64,000 nt of DNA, from contig NZ_AKGD01000003.1 in the NCBI RefSeq assembly GCF_000271305.1, forward strand, positions 434,001-498,000, given 5' to 3'. Source of the DNA: Hydrocarboniphaga effusa AP103 (GTDB lineage Bacteria; Pseudomonadota; Gammaproteobacteria; Nevskiales; Nevskiaceae). Position numbers and translations under genes: made by a program. Numbering within the stretch: position 1 is the first letter of the stretch; each line of letters opens with the position of its first letter. Under the pieces are notes generated by a model. That model did not search any database. It was given only the letters and a program-made list of their open reading frames with translations, and had not been told where the DNA came from. Shown here one piece after another: positions 24,398-36,158 of this stretch.

Positions 24398-27300
24398 ATG
24401 GCTCTCGTTGCAAAGGTCTCAAAGCAGTTCATCAGACCAATCGGAATTCAGAAAAAAGTACTTTTCCATCTGCGCTCCGCGCTACTTGCGTCTATCCCGT
24501 TAGGTATGGCGCATGCTGATTTTGACAACAGGCCCATAATCCTTACGGACGGCGGTGGTATTGACACCGTCTATGTGACCATGAGCGGGCTGGGAGCTTG
24601 GGGCTTCATACCACCTTCCGTCGGCACAGTTAGCCACCCAAGAACCACTGGCCATTCCGATGGCGGCGCTACCCGGCCTAGTAAAAATCCGGGTAACACT
24701 CCCAACGATGAAGAAAAACCGGGCCCGGACAAAAAGGGCGCCTGTGAGGTTTCGGATAACCCGGTAATCATTGCAAGCGACACGAAGGTGAAGTCGGAAG
24801 TCGACTTCCAAACTGCGCATTTGTATCCACTTGAATTACGTCGCGTTTACAACCAAACCAACGACATAAAGGGGATATTTGGCGATCGTTGGTCAACGGA
24901 ATTCGATAAATCTTTAGGCTTCGGCCTGAGCGGCGGCGCAATATGCAATGCCATACCCGGTCAGTCTACGGCTTGTGTCAATGCGTCCACTGTAGTGGAG
25001 AAAGTTGTCGCCAAACGTCCTGATGGTGGCCAACAGACGTATAACTGGTCTCCTACAGCTCAGCGATATGAAAATCCGGCACCTGATGCCGATGATTGGA
25101 TCATTCGAAATGTCGATGGAACGTGGACACTGCAAAATAAGTCGGGACCCTACGAGAATTATTCAATTACTGGTTTCATCACTTCGTCGAGGGACGATAC
25201 CAATATTGGCTGGACATTTTCGTACGCATCAAACCGCCTTCAAACCGCAACGCACAGCAATGGCCTATCTGTGCAGTTCGGGTGGACAGGTAATGTCGTC
25301 ACCTCGGTATCTGATCCGGCAGGGAATCTCTACTCGTACGCGTATAACAGCTCCGGATACCTCTCGTCAGTAACGTACCCAGGCTCGCCGACAAGTGTCC
25401 GTGTGTACCACTATGAAAATGGCAGCTTTCCGTGGGCGCTGACTGGCATATCAATCGATAACAAGCGGTACAGCTCGTACGCATATCGTAGCGATGGACG
25501 CGTTAGTGAGAGTGGATTGGACGGCGGCTTCGAGAAACTGACATTCGCTTACGGATACAACCCCAACAACATCATGCATGTGACCAATGCAGCTGGAGCG
25601 AGGGCCACCTATTGGTATGATTTGACAAACGGAAGGAAAAAGCTGGTTCGAATTGACACCACGGGCATCACAAGCTGTCCTGACACACAGTCGAGCATTA
25701 CCTATGACGTTAATGGCTTCCGTGGTGAATCAGTAAACGAACGTGGGGTAAAGACCGACTATTCCTACAGTGCGAATGGTCTGCTTCAGAGTGTGACTAC
25801 GGGCATCGATGCTTCGAACCCGGGAGAGGAGCGCACCACCGTCAATGACTGGGACGTGACGCGAAACCGCCTTAACTGGACTAAGAAACTAGGCCCGAAC
25901 TCCTCGCCGATTAACATCACCAACTACTCATATTTTCCAGATTCGTCGTCTCTAAAAAACAGAGTCAGCTCAATCTCTGTCACCAACCTAACGAGTAACG
26001 GCACGCCTAACCAAGTTCAGTCGACGAGTTATACCTATACCCTTCACTCCAATGGCATACCGCAAACGATTACAGTCGCGGGGCCCAGTGGCACTATTAC
26101 TCGTACCTATGACTCATATGGGCGCTTACTTTCCGTTCGAGACGCAGTCGGGTCGCAGACCAACTATTCAAACTTTAATAATCTTGGTCTGCCAAGCACA
26201 ATCAGTTATCCCCCGGGTGTTGTCGTCAGCTATACGTATGATGCTCGGGGTCGGGTAAAAACCGTTTCTCGAAATGTGGACGGTACACTGGCGACTACCA
26301 CCTTTACGTACAACGGCATGGGTAAGGTAACTAAGTATCAATCACCGACTGAGACTACGAATTTCACTTACGATAATGCTGGGCAAATGATCAGTAGATC
26401 GGGAGGCAGTCGGAGCTATGCAACTACAATTGTGGGCTCCTCAATGCCAACTACTGCTATCGCCACCTCTTCGCTTAAATACTCGTACAACTTACTTGGT
26501 AAGCTGCAGAAGATCACAGGTGTCATCGATACGATGCGAGAAGAGTGCGCTCCACCCTCGAGCGGAGCTAATTGCGAACCGATCGACGTTACTCGCCAGT
26601 CCACGTTCTATACCAAGGAGTGGGTATACGATTCTTTGGGACGGGTAACTAACGTCAAGGGCAATAATGGCCAGAACACGCGGTACGCTTATGACAGTAA
26701 TGGCAATGTGAGCAAGATTACAGACTCGTTAGGTAGGGTATCGCTCTATACCTATAACGCGCACGATGAGGTGAAAACCGCAAAAGACCCACTCAACAAG
26801 ACAACGTCATATGAATACGACGGCCTTGGCAACTTAGCCTCGGTGACCGATGCTCGGCTTAATCGAACTGACTATTACCGTGATGGCTTCGGCCAAGTAG
26901 TAACTGAATCAAGCCCGGATCGAGGCATCATTAGTCGTGTATTTGATGAAAAAGGACGTCCTTACAATATGACGGCGGCTGACGGAGTTCTGACAGTTAT
27001 CAACTACGATGGTGCGAACCGCCCTACTAGTTTATCAGCTGGCTCAGTAACGCAATCCTTCAGCTATGACACGTGCACCAATGGACAAGGAGCTCTATGT
27101 TCTGATTCGGATTCCAGCGGTAGTTCAACCAGCTATAGTTACCGTCCCAATGGACAAGTCGCATCTTTAACAGAAACGGTTAACGGCACTGCTTATACAA
27201 CGGGTTACACGTACGATGCTGGGGATCGTGTGAGCACTATCACTTATCCAGGCGGAAATGTTGTGACCTACACCTATGGCCCGCTGTCGCAGGTCGCGTC

Positions 27301-28798
27301 GGTGAAAGTAAAAATCGGCAACGTCACTTCGAATATCCTTACAAGTTCACTTTACGCAGGCGTAGGTTTCGGCCCTTGGTCAAGACTGGACCTCGGAAAC
27401 GGTGATTCGCTAAGCAGAGCGTTCGACCTCGATCTGCGCCCTACTACTACATATGCGTCGCCGTCGAATGCAATTTCCATGAGCTTCGCTTACAACGCAG
27501 CCAACGAGGTCACCAAGCGGACGGACAACGTCAATAGCAATCTGACCCAGACATATGGATATGACCCGCTGTCACGATTGAAATCGGTGACTTCTACGGC
27601 TGGCAATCAGTCCTGGACGTTAGACGATGTTGGCAATCGCAACACGCACGTATGGGGAGGCAGCACTGATACTTACACTGTGGACGGGACAAGCAATAGA
27701 GTTTCTGCAATCACTGGTAGCCGAGCCAAATCGTTTGGATTTGATGCCGACGGAAATGTAACCACGAAGTCCGGAACCGGAGGCAATTACGGCTACGCGT
27801 ATGATGGACTTAACCGTCTAAAAACGCTCACTAGTGGCAGCAGCCAGACAAACTATTCTTATAACGTGAAGCATCAACGCGTGCGTAAGGCTGGGCCTGG
27901 AGGTTCGTTCTCATACGTGTACGGTGGATCAGGAACCCCGCTGGGCCAGACGTCGAGTGGAGGGACTACCCTTACGACCCAGTACATCTGGCTCAACGGC
28001 AGCGCTATCGCAATGATCCGAAATGGAGTCATTTACTATGTTGCGAATGATCAGGTCGGAAGGCCAGAAGCAATAACTAATTCTTCTCGCACTGTGGTGT
28101 GGAGAGCGAATAATTTCGCTTTTGATCGAACCGTTACCACTAATAGTATTGGTGGATTCAACCTTGGATTTCCAGGCCAGTACTATGATGCCGAATCAGG
28201 ACTCTGGTACAACTGGAATCGATACTATGATTCGAGTATCGGGCGGTATTTGCAGAGCGATCCGGTCGGATTACAAGGCGGGCTTAATACCTATGCCTAT
28301 GCTGGCGGGAATCCAATCAGCTTCGTTGATCCATATGGACTTTATTGCCTCTCCGAATCGGAACTGGATGCCGCGGCCGCAGCAATCGGAGGAGGACTTG
28401 CGGGAGCAATAGATGTCGGAGCTAAGGGGTTTGCTGTTGGCGGTATTCCTGGCGCGATCGTTGGCGGTGTTTTGGGGGGAGCAAGAGGCGCCGCCGTTGC
28501 AGTGGGCACAAGCACGGTCGCAAGTGGCATTGGATTGAATTCGTCTGCGCTAGGAAGTGGTCTTGCTGAGCAGGGCAATTGGAGAGCGCGTGGCGTGGCG
28601 GCGGTGGGCGGATACATTGGAGGTGCCTTAGGTGAAGCGGGGAGCATGCACGGTCCTAATCTTCCCGGGTCTATTGTCGCAGGCGCTATCGGCGGTGCGA
28701 TTGGCGGAAATCCAGTAGCAGGGGCTGTCGGTGGTGTCGTTACAGCACTTGCGAAAGAAGCACTGGCGGCGGGCAATAACTGCGGATGCGGACAGTAG
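24398..28798 (+). CDS. RHS/YD-repeat protein with glycine-zipper C-terminus
   Basis: A 1466-residue RHS protein. A possible signal ([14 protein letters not shown]) is followed by a Pro/Lys linker and the DUF6531-like entry [20 protein letters not shown]. Dozens of YD repeats follow (for example [46 protein letters not shown]). The RHS core ends [20 protein letters not shown] then [29 protein letters not shown] near residue 1310. The remaining ~150 residues are the variable effector position: repeated G-xxx-G segments such as [20 protein letters not shown] and [19 protein letters not shown], predicted membrane-active, ending NNCGCGQ. Codon use is much less GC-rich than flanking genes, a sign of transfer. 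A contact-dependent or polymorphic toxin is inferred. Confidence 0.92.
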   Translation: MALVAKVSKQFIRPIGIQKKVLFHLRSALLASIPLGMAHADFDNRPIILTDGGGIDTVYVTMSGLGAWGFIPPSVGTVSHPRTTGHSDGGATRPSKNPGNTPNDEEKPGPDKKGACEVSDNPVIIASDTKVKSEVDFQTAHLYPLELRRVYNQTNDIKGIFGDRWSTEFDKSLGFGLSGGAICNAIPGQSTACVNASTVVEKVVAKRPDGGQQTYNWSPTAQRYENPAPDADDWIIRNVDGTWTLQNKSGPYENYSITGFITSSRDDTNIGWTFSYASNRLQTATHSNGLSVQFGWTGNVVTSVSDPAGNLYSYAYNSSGYLSSVTYPGSPTSVRVYHYENGSFPWALTGISIDNKRYSSYAYRSDGRVSESGLDGGFEKLTFAYGYNPNNIMHVTNAAGARATYWYDLTNGRKKLVRIDTTGITSCPDTQSSITYDVNGFRGESVNERGVKTDYSYSANGLLQSVTTGIDASNPGEERTTVNDWDVTRNRLNWTKKLGPNSSPINITNYSYFPDSSSLKNRVSSISVTNLTSNGTPNQVQSTSYTYTLHSNGIPQTITVAGPSGTITRTYDSYGRLLSVRDAVGSQTNYSNFNNLGLPSTISYPPGVVVSYTYDARGRVKTVSRNVDGTLATTTFTYNGMGKVTKYQSPTETTNFTYDNAGQMISRSGGSRSYATTIVGSSMPTTAIATSSLKYSYNLLGKLQKITGVIDTMREECAPPSSGANCEPIDVTRQSTFYTKEWVYDSLGRVTNVKGNNGQNTRYAYDSNGNVSKITDSLGRVSLYTYNAHDEVKTAKDPLNKTTSYEYDGLGNLASVTDARLNRTDYYRDGFGQVVTESSPDRGIISRVFDEKGRPYNMTAADGVLTVINYDGANRPTSLSAGSVTQSFSYDTCTNGQGALCSDSDSSGSSTSYSYRPNGQVASLTETVNGTAYTTGYTYDAGDRVSTITYPGGNVVTYTYGPLSQVASVKVKIGNVTSNILTSSLYAGVGFGPWSRLDLGNGDSLSRAFDLDLRPTTTYASPSNAISMSFAYNAANEVTKRTDNVNSNLTQTYGYDPLSRLKSVTSTAGNQSWTLDDVGNRNTHVWGGSTDTYTVDGTSNRVSAITGSRAKSFGFDADGNVTTKSGTGGNYGYAYDGLNRLKTLTSGSSQTNYSYNVKHQRVRKAGPGGSFSYVYGGSGTPLGQTSSGGTTLTTQYIWLNGSAIAMIRNGVIYYVANDQVGRPEAITNSSRTVVWRANNFAFDRTVTTNSIGGFNLGFPGQYYDAESGLWYNWNRYYDSSIGRYLQSDPVGLQGGLNTYAYAGGNPISFVDPYGLYCLSESELDAAAAAIGGGLAGAIDVGAKGFAVGGIPGAIVGGVLGGARGAAVAVGTSTVASGIGLNSSALGSGLAEQGNWRARGVAAVGGYIGGALGEAGSMHGPNLPGSIVAGAIGGAIGGNPVAGAVGGVVTALAKEALAAGNNCGCGQ

Positions 28799-28807
28799 GG
28801 GGGCGTT

Positions 28808-29107
28808 ATGGGTTGTCCAGTATGTGGGAAACGGCTTCCATTGGGTGTGCAGATTTTTGAGAAGCGGGGGGGCAATTTTCCTTGCCCTCACTGTAAAACC
28901 ACGATATATCGCCGTAGCGAGTACGTCGTGTTGGAATGGGTCATCTTTGGCGTAGGGTTGCTATTGCTAATGCTGTTGGACCGGATAGAGGCGACGCATG
29001 CAACTAGACTTGGGATCTTTTCGTTGTATGGAATCTTTTACGTCGGTGGGTTGATGCTTTTCCAACGCGTTGTCCGCTACTCTGTGAAAGGTAAAGAGCG
29101 GGGCTAG
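28808..29107 (+). CDS. Small zinc-ribbon membrane protein, candidate immunity protein
   Basis: A 99-residue protein. It begins with a zinc-ribbon-like CPVCGKRLPLG and FPCPHCKTTIYRR, then two predicted membrane helices (VVLEWVIFGVGLLLLMLLD and LGIFSLYGIFYVGGLMLFQR) and a basic tail. It starts nine bases after the RHS stop with a G-rich ribosome site and has the same low-GC codon use, so it was acquired with the RHS gene. Immunity genes for membrane-acting toxins sit in this position and are often small membrane proteins; that role is inference. Homology to known immunity proteins is not recognised. Confidence 0.8.
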   Translation: MGCPVCGKRLPLGVQIFEKRGGNFPCPHCKTTIYRRSEYVVLEWVIFGVGLLLLMLLDRIEATHATRLGIFSLYGIFYVGGLMLFQRVVRYSVKGKERG

Positions 29108-29232
29108 CGCTTATAGGTCGACAGTGGATAATCCGATTCAAAAATAAACTGGATAGTCGTCGTCCTGTGCATAACCAAGTGACAAGTGCAGTCGAGCAAA
29201 GCAGCCGGGCGAAGAAGAAAGTTCGCTGGGAA

Positions 29233-30906
29233 TTATGGATAGCTATCCTGCAAAAGTGAAATATTACTATCCGGTATTACATTAAGTGCCTGCCAGACCA
29301 TTCTATGTATTTTGATTCGATTGCATCGTGAAGCTTCGCCAATGGAAATTTTTGGCTGATCTTTCCATGCCCAACACATAGCATCATTTGAGTCGGTCTT
29401 TATTCCAAGAATGCCAACTTGATATAAGGTCTGAATTATCGTCCGGAGAATATCATCTCTAGTTGCATTAAATGTCGAGTCCCCTAGCTTTAAAGCATCT
29501 CTAACGCAAGGATCAGTAGGGTTTCCCTCCCAAAGCTTTGTAATAGTATCTTCAAGTTTGTACTTCTTTATGTATTCTGGATTTAGTTGGCTCGGCGCGC
29601 CTCTAAGTATTTCGACTGTGATATCCAAGGATGGATATATGTCTGCCCATTCTTCTTGTAGGGACTTTATTCGCTTTTCGGAGTAGACGTTTTCGGCTTT
29701 TCGTATGTCATTGATTGAGATTTTCGACTTATCCGAGGCGATTTTGAAGGTCTCATTAACAAATTGTATTATATCTCGTGGCCTGCGGAGAGTTCGTTGT
29801 ATCATGTAGTCAAATGGTGTTACGCCGCCACCACTGCTTTTAGGAGTTGGGAAGAGATCATCAAATGTTATTCTTTGACGAGAGTATTGTCGCTCGAAAA
29901 CTGCAGTTACTCTTTTGTTTACTAAGCTTTTCAAACTAGATTCTGTCCAGTTAAGTTCAAGTAATAGGGCTTCGTATTTTTCTTCCTGGAAACCACTGTC
30001 TCGAGTTTTATCATAGACCAATGCAAGAAGGTCGCGACGTAAAGCGACTACTATTTTTACCGAATCAAGTTGCCTAAATGTTTTAATTTCTTCTATAAGT
30101 GCTCTGATAAGTCTGCATCTAGTATCGGTTCCGGCCCAGTTATCGTCTAGGCCATCAATCAGCACGTAGAATTTTTTCTGCGGATCTCCTAGTAAATCTT
30201 CATCAGCTAGAAGTTCTAGTACTTCTCCTAGCTTTCTGATTTGAGCATCATTAACTATCCGCTTTGCACGCTGACTTAGTTCGTTTTTTTGCTCTTCTGA
30301 AATTACGCGTTTTGCATTGGCCTCTCCTTTGATTTCGCTAAAATCAAGGCTTAATGCTCCGCCAAGCTGATTCTCCAGCTTGCGTGTTACTTCTTTGACT
30401 CTTAGTTCAGTTTCTTCCCAGAATTTTTCTCCCCACTCTTGAAGATAGCTGAGCGCCTTCTTTTTTTTCTCATTAGAGGAGAATTTTTTAGCTAGAGTGT
30501 CAAATATTGTATGTTGCTTTAGAGAGTCTGTTATCTTGAATCTACACTTTAATAGTTCTACAACTAAGACATGTCGCCAAAGAAGTTTAAAGAAAGTATT
30601 TAAATTGACATCCAATTGCTCAACAAATTGCAGGATTGTAGAGTTTTCGATGTAATGAAAAGACAATGTTTGCGGATCAAGATAAACTGATTTTTCGCAA
30701 TCTTCCTTTAGTTTTAAGATAAGGGCACTTTTCCCTGATCCGACTCGTCCTAAGGCAATGGATTTTGGATTAGCACAATCTTTGGCGCTGATATATTCGT
30801 CTGATTCAATGAAGCAGTCAGATAGTAGGGCTTTGTCGGATTCAGCGTCGAGCTCCCCGATCTTGGTGTGTTTTTTTAGCCTGATAGGATTAACTTCAAT
30901 ATCCAT
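29233..30906 (-). CDS. P-loop ATPase, Sll1717-like, candidate defence protein
   Basis: A 557-residue P-loop NTPase from the ATG at 30904-30906 (an in-frame TTG at 30930 also exists). Walker A is SIALGRVGSGKSALILKLKE near residue 60; Walker B is FYVLIDGLDDNWAGTD near residue 265; KIVVALRRDLLALVYD is a sensor-like strand. The C-terminal part is helical and ends in a winged-helix-like region (GILGIKTDSNDAMCWAWKD). The layout resembles the Sll1717-type / STAND-like ATPases found alone or in anti-phage loci. No partner gene is adjacent on its strand. It is the most A/T-rich gene in the window, with many AAA and TTT codons. The function is inferred only from family and context. Confidence 0.82.
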   Translation of the reverse strand: MDIEVNPIRLKKHTKIGELDAESDKALLSDCFIESDEYISAKDCANPKSIALGRVGSGKSALILKLKEDCEKSVYLDPQTLSFHYIENSTILQFVEQLDVNLNTFFKLLWRHVLVVELLKCRFKITDSLKQHTIFDTLAKKFSSNEKKKKALSYLQEWGEKFWEETELRVKEVTRKLENQLGGALSLDFSEIKGEANAKRVISEEQKNELSQRAKRIVNDAQIRKLGEVLELLADEDLLGDPQKKFYVLIDGLDDNWAGTDTRCRLIRALIEEIKTFRQLDSVKIVVALRRDLLALVYDKTRDSGFQEEKYEALLLELNWTESSLKSLVNKRVTAVFERQYSRQRITFDDLFPTPKSSGGGVTPFDYMIQRTLRRPRDIIQFVNETFKIASDKSKISINDIRKAENVYSEKRIKSLQEEWADIYPSLDITVEILRGAPSQLNPEYIKKYKLEDTITKLWEGNPTDPCVRDALKLGDSTFNATRDDILRTIIQTLYQVGILGIKTDSNDAMCWAWKDQPKISIGEASRCNRIKIHRMVWQALNVIPDSNISLLQDSYP

Positions 30907-30927
30907 GTTCGTATGTCGTCGAGAGGG

Positions 30928-30953
30928 CAAAAAAAAGCCCCTGTAAAGGGGCT
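30928..30953 (-). terminator. Intrinsic terminator of nrdB
   Basis: On the minus strand, AGCCCC-TTTACA-GGGGCT (30936-30953) is followed by a run of T's (the A-run on the plus strand, 30929-30935). It begins six bases beyond the nrdB stop. The first possible codon of the ATPase gene lies in this T-run, so the ATPase has essentially no leader of its own. Confidence 0.85.
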
Positions 30954-30959
30954 CAAGTT

Positions 30960-32153
30960 TCAGTCCCAGCTGAGTGCACCACCGGTTTGATACTCGGTGA
31001 CTCTAGTCTCGAAGAAGTTCTTCTCCTTCTTGAGATCGATCACCTCGCTCATCCACGGGAACGGGTTCTCGGCGCCGGGGTAGATTTCCTTGAGGCCGAT
31101 CTGGTTGCAGCGGCGGTTGGCGATGTACTGCATGTACTCGTTGAACATGCTGGCGTTGAGGCCCAGCACGCCGCGCGGCATGGTGTCGTGGGCGTAGCGG
31201 ATTTCGAGTTCCGTCGCCTCGACGATCATCTTGCGCGCTTCTTCCTGGAACTCAGCGGTCCACAGGTGCGGGTTTTCGATCTTGATCTGGTTGATCACGT
31301 CGATGCCGAAGTTCATGTGCATGGCTTCGTCGCGCATGATGTATTGGATCTGCTCGGACGCGCCCACCATCTTGTTGCGGCGGCCGAAGCTCAGCAGCTG
31401 CACGAAGCCCACGTAGAAGAAAATGCCTTCGAACACCACGTAGAAGGCGATCATGTCGCGCAGCAGGCGCTGGTCGTTCTCGGGCGTGCCGGTGTGGAAG
31501 TTCTCGTCGGCCAGGCTCTGCGTGTACGGCAGGCTCCAGGCGGCCTTGTCGTGGATGCTCGGCACTTCGCGGTACATGTTGAAGACTTCGGCTTCGTCGA
31601 GGCCGAGGCTTTCGATGATGTACTGGTAGGCGTGGGTGTGGATCGCCTCTTCGAAGGCCTGGCGCAGGATGTACTGGCGGCACTCGGGGTTGGTGATGTG
31701 CTTGTAGACGGCCAGCACGAGGTTGTTGGCCACCAGCGAGTCGGCGGTGGAGAAGAAGCCGAGGCTGCGCTTGATGATCATGCGCTCGTCTTCGGTCAGG
31801 CCCTTGGGGTCGTTCCAGAGCGCGATGTCGGCGCTCATGCCCACTTCCTGCGGCATCCAGTGGTTATTGCAGGCGGCCAGGTACTTCTCCCAGGCCCACT
31901 TGTACTTGAAAGGCACCAGCTGGTTGAGGTCGGCGCGGCAGTTGATGATCTTCTTGTCGTCGACGTGGATGCGGCCGGCACCCATCGTCAGGTCTTCGAG
32001 ACCCGTTGCACCGGCGACGCCAGGGTTGGGGGCGGAAGCCACTACGGCCGCCGGAGCGGAGCGGGGGGCGGAGACAGGCGCGGACTGCTGGGCGAGCAGG
32101 CGCGGGTCAGGCTTGGCGGCGGAGCTAGCGGGGGCATCGTCCCATTCCAACAT
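30960..32153 (-). CDS. nrdB: Ribonucleotide reductase class Ia beta subunit NrdB
   Basis: A 397-residue NrdB, which holds the di-iron tyrosyl radical for making deoxyribonucleotides. Iron ligands fall in [20 protein letters not shown] and [20 protein letters not shown], with an upstream Asp/Glu in [20 protein letters not shown]. The N-terminal ~55 residues are Ala/Pro-rich. nrdA is not next to it in this window, which is unusual. Upstream at 32334-32350 CACTA and TAGTG form an inverted repeat 7 bp apart, reminiscent of but wider than an NrdR box. An intrinsic terminator follows the gene. Confidence 0.96.
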   Translation of the reverse strand: MLEWDDAPASSAAKPDPRLLAQQSAPVSAPRSAPAAVVASAPNPGVAGATGLEDLTMGAGRIHVDDKKIINCRADLNQLVPFKYKWAWEKYLAACNNHWMPQEVGMSADIALWNDPKGLTEDERMIIKRSLGFFSTADSLVANNLVLAVYKHITNPECRQYILRQAFEEAIHTHAYQYIIESLGLDEAEVFNMYREVPSIHDKAAWSLPYTQSLADENFHTGTPENDQRLLRDMIAFYVVFEGIFFYVGFVQLLSFGRRNKMVGASEQIQYIMRDEAMHMNFGIDVINQIKIENPHLWTAEFQEEARKMIVEATELEIRYAHDTMPRGVLGLNASMFNEYMQYIANRRCNQIGLKEIYPGAENPFPWMSEVIDLKKEKNFFETRVTEYQTGGALSWD

Positions 32154-32335
32154 CGTTCAATCCTTTTTGTTTGAGTTGCCCAGGGCCAGAAGATTCAACG
32201 CGCTGGCGGGCAGGTTTTTCGATTCATGAGAGCCGGCTGGCGGGTATGCACCGGGCATTGGAGCCGGGTGGACCGCTGGCGACGGACGTGGCTCTAGGTT
32301 GCTCCGCCACGCCGGGAGCGTCAAGGGGAAAAACA

Positions 32336-32629
32336 CTATTGGTAGTAGTGCTCTGTGTGGCTGGGCACTCGATTCATGAATGAGATACCCCCTGAGTCGC
32401 TTCGCGCCCTCCCCCTGGAAGGGGGGCGCCACCCTCGCTGCGGGGCGGCGCGGCCGGCCCAGGCCCTTGCTCGGTGGCAACTGGCTTGGTGCATGCCGGC
32501 TGCATACGTGGCGCCATGAAAGTTTGAAAGGCTAGGCAGCTTGAGCAGGTACATCTGCGCGAACACGGCGCCGACGAGCAGGAAGACGGCGATGTAATGC
32601 AGCGTGGCGATGATGACGGGGACGAGCAT
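32336..32629 (-). pseudogene. Duplicated 5' end of DUF2214 gene
   Basis: Reads MLVPVIIATLHYIAVFLLVG then AVFAQMYLLKLP, identical to the start of the gene at 33129. After about 31 residues it runs into unrelated sequence (SLSNFHGATYAAGMHQ). It is the second copy of a 246-bp segment (32535-32780), so it is a fragment rather than a functional gene. Confidence 0.6.
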
Positions 32630-33129
32630 GTCGGGCTGGCGGTGGCTGGCTGAAGGTGCGGGGAGGTTCGGGGGTATTGGGGCGGGGTGCAAGGGGTGGA
32701 GAGCGTGGGATGCTTCTCCGGCCGACCCTCTCTCCCCCGCTGCGCGGGGACTCTCTCCCGCAAGCGGGAGAGAGGAACGGTGGGCTCGGTCGGGCCGGGC
32801 AGGCCGGCGTCGACGGCTTTCTTCCAGCGCCGGTAGCGGATCGTCGGGCCTATCGACAGCAGGGCCGAGACGATGAACAGCGTGAGCGCGAGGTGAAAGG
32901 CGCCATTGTGGAAGTAGTAGGCCATGCCCTTGGCATGCGCCGCGTTGCCGAAGCCGGAGATCAGAATCGCCACGGCGCCGATGCCGAAGACGATGTCGGC
33001 GCGCGCGATGCCGCGCACGGCATCCGCGCTCGGCGGCAGCTTGAGCAGGTACATCTGCGCGAACACGGCGCCGACGAGCAGGAAGACGGCGATGTAATGC
33101 AGCGTGGCGATGATGACGGGGACGAGCAT
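32374..33129 (-). CDS. DUF2214 membrane protein, C-terminus replaced by repeat
   Basis: The first ~115 residues are a normal DUF2214 protein with membrane helices: MLVPVIIATLHYIAVFLLVG, GIGAVAILISGFGNAAHAKG and LALTLFIVSALLSIGPTIRY. The family is usually about 150 residues with a last membrane helix. Here, after RRWKKAVDAGLPG, the frame enters a palindromic repeat (SRLRERVPAQRGREG) and then out-of-frame sequence of the duplicated 5' end. The 251-residue product therefore lacks the native C-terminus and is probably non-functional or altered. Confidence 0.6.
   Translation of the reverse strand: MLVPVIIATLHYIAVFLLVGAVFAQMYLLKLPPSADAVRGIARADIVFGIGAVAILISGFGNAAHAKGMAYYFHNGAFHLALTLFIVSALLSIGPTIRYRRWKKAVDAGLPGPTEPTVPLSRLRERVPAQRGREGRPEKHPTLSTPCTPPQYPRTSPHLQPATASPTCSSPSSSPRCITSPSSCSSAPCSRRCTCSSCLAFQTFMAPRMQPACTKPVATEQGPGPAAPPRSEGGAPLPGGGREATQGVSHS
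32535..32780. repeat. Direct repeat, copy 1 (246 bp)
   Basis: Identical by eye over its whole length to 33035-33280, exactly 500 bp away in the same orientation. It contains the first 95 bases of the DUF2214 coding region, its upstream region and a palindromic REP-like element. Confidence 0.9.
32726..32775. repeat. REP-like palindromic element
   Basis: CCCTCTCTCCCCCGCTGCGC then GGGGACTCTCTCCCGCAAGC and GGGAGAGAGG. It is one of at least eight related elements with the stem CTCTCCCGC/GCGGGAGAG. This copy lies inside the duplicated segment. Confidence 0.75.
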
Positions 33130-33280
33130 GTCGGGCTGGCGGTGGCTGGCTGAAGGTGCGGGGAGGTTCGGGGGTATTGGGGCGGGGTGCAAGGGGTGGA
33201 GAGCGTGGGATGCTTCTCCGGCCGACCCTCTCTCCCCCGCTGCGCGGGGACTCTCTCCCGCAAGCGGGAGAGAGGAACGG
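33035..33280. repeat. Direct repeat, copy 2 (246 bp)
   Basis: The parental-looking copy, since it belongs to the longer DUF2214 gene and directly precedes tRNA-Pro. See the copy at 32535-32780. Confidence 0.9.
33226..33275. repeat. REP-like palindromic element
   Basis: Second copy inside the duplicated segment, ten bases before tRNA-Pro. Same stem CTCTCCCGC/GCGGGAGAG. Confidence 0.75.
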
Positions 33281-33284
33281 GGGG

Positions 33285-33361
33285 CGGAATGTAGCGCAGC
33301 CTGGTAGCGCACTTGCATGGGGTGCAAGGGGTCGCGAGTTCGAATCCCGCCATTCCGACCA
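33285..33361 (+). tRNA. tRNA-Pro (GGG)
   Basis: A 77-base cloverleaf. Acceptor CGGAATG pairs with CATTCCG; the anticodon arm CTTGC-ATGGGGT-GCAAG has anticodon GGG; the T-arm GCGAG-TTCGAAT-CCCGC (one mismatch) follows; CCA is encoded. Confidence 0.97.
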
Positions 33362-33368
33362 TGCATGT

Positions 33369-33417
33369 CCCCTCTCCCGCTTGCGGGAGAGGGTGGTCCG
33401 AAGGACCGGGAGAGGGG
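33369..33417. repeat. REP-like palindromic element
   Basis: CCCCTCTCCCGCTTGCGGGA then GAGGGTGGTCCGAAGGACCG and GGAGAGGGG. Two nested hairpins (CTCTCCCGC/GCGGGAGAG and GGTCC/GGACC). It lies between tRNA-Pro and the 3' end of astD. Confidence 0.75.
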
Positions 33418-33476
33418 CCGCCTGGAAAAGAGAACAGACCCTGCCGGCCCATTCCTTCAACCCCCGGCCTGCTCCT

Positions 33477-35968
<2,492 letters not shown>

Positions 35969-36006
35969 GGTTTGGTTATGGACATTTGTTGTTGCATCGA
36001 TTTGAT

Positions 36007-36056
36007 CCCCTCTCCCGCGTGCGGGAGAGGGTGGCGCGTAGCGCCGGGTGAGGGAG
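36007..36056. repeat. REP-like element, left member of an inverted pair
   Basis: CCCCTCTCCCGCGTGCGGGA then GAGGGTGGCGCGTAGCGCCG and GGTGAGGGAG. Its mirror image is at 36096-36145, so the pair could fold into one long cruciform between astA and the M20 peptidase gene. Confidence 0.8.
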
Positions 36057-36095
36057 CGCTCTCCGGTAACGCGCCTGCCGTTTGCGACCTTTGTT

Positions 36096-36145
36096 CCCTC
36101 ACTCCCCGCCTGCGGCGGGACTCTCTCCCGCACGCGGGAGAGAGG
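36096..36145. repeat. REP-like element, right member of an inverted pair
   Basis: CCCTCACTCCCCGCCTGCGG then CGGGACTCTCTCCCGCACGC and GGGAGAGAGG, in inverted orientation to 36007-36056. It ends 13 bases before the stop codon of the M20 peptidase gene. Confidence 0.8.
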
Positions 36146-36158
36146 AAAAAGCGAAGAC

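Noticed and set aside
28341..28798. RHS C-terminus as a nuclease toxin (HNH, deaminase)
   Set aside because: No His/Cys/Asp catalytic pattern; composition is Gly/Ala/Val with GxxxG, so a membrane-acting domain is more likely.
32334..32350. NrdR box upstream of nrdB
   Set aside because: CACTA/TAGTG arms are 7 bp apart, wider than the usual NrdR box, and no second box is present; kept only as a weak observation.
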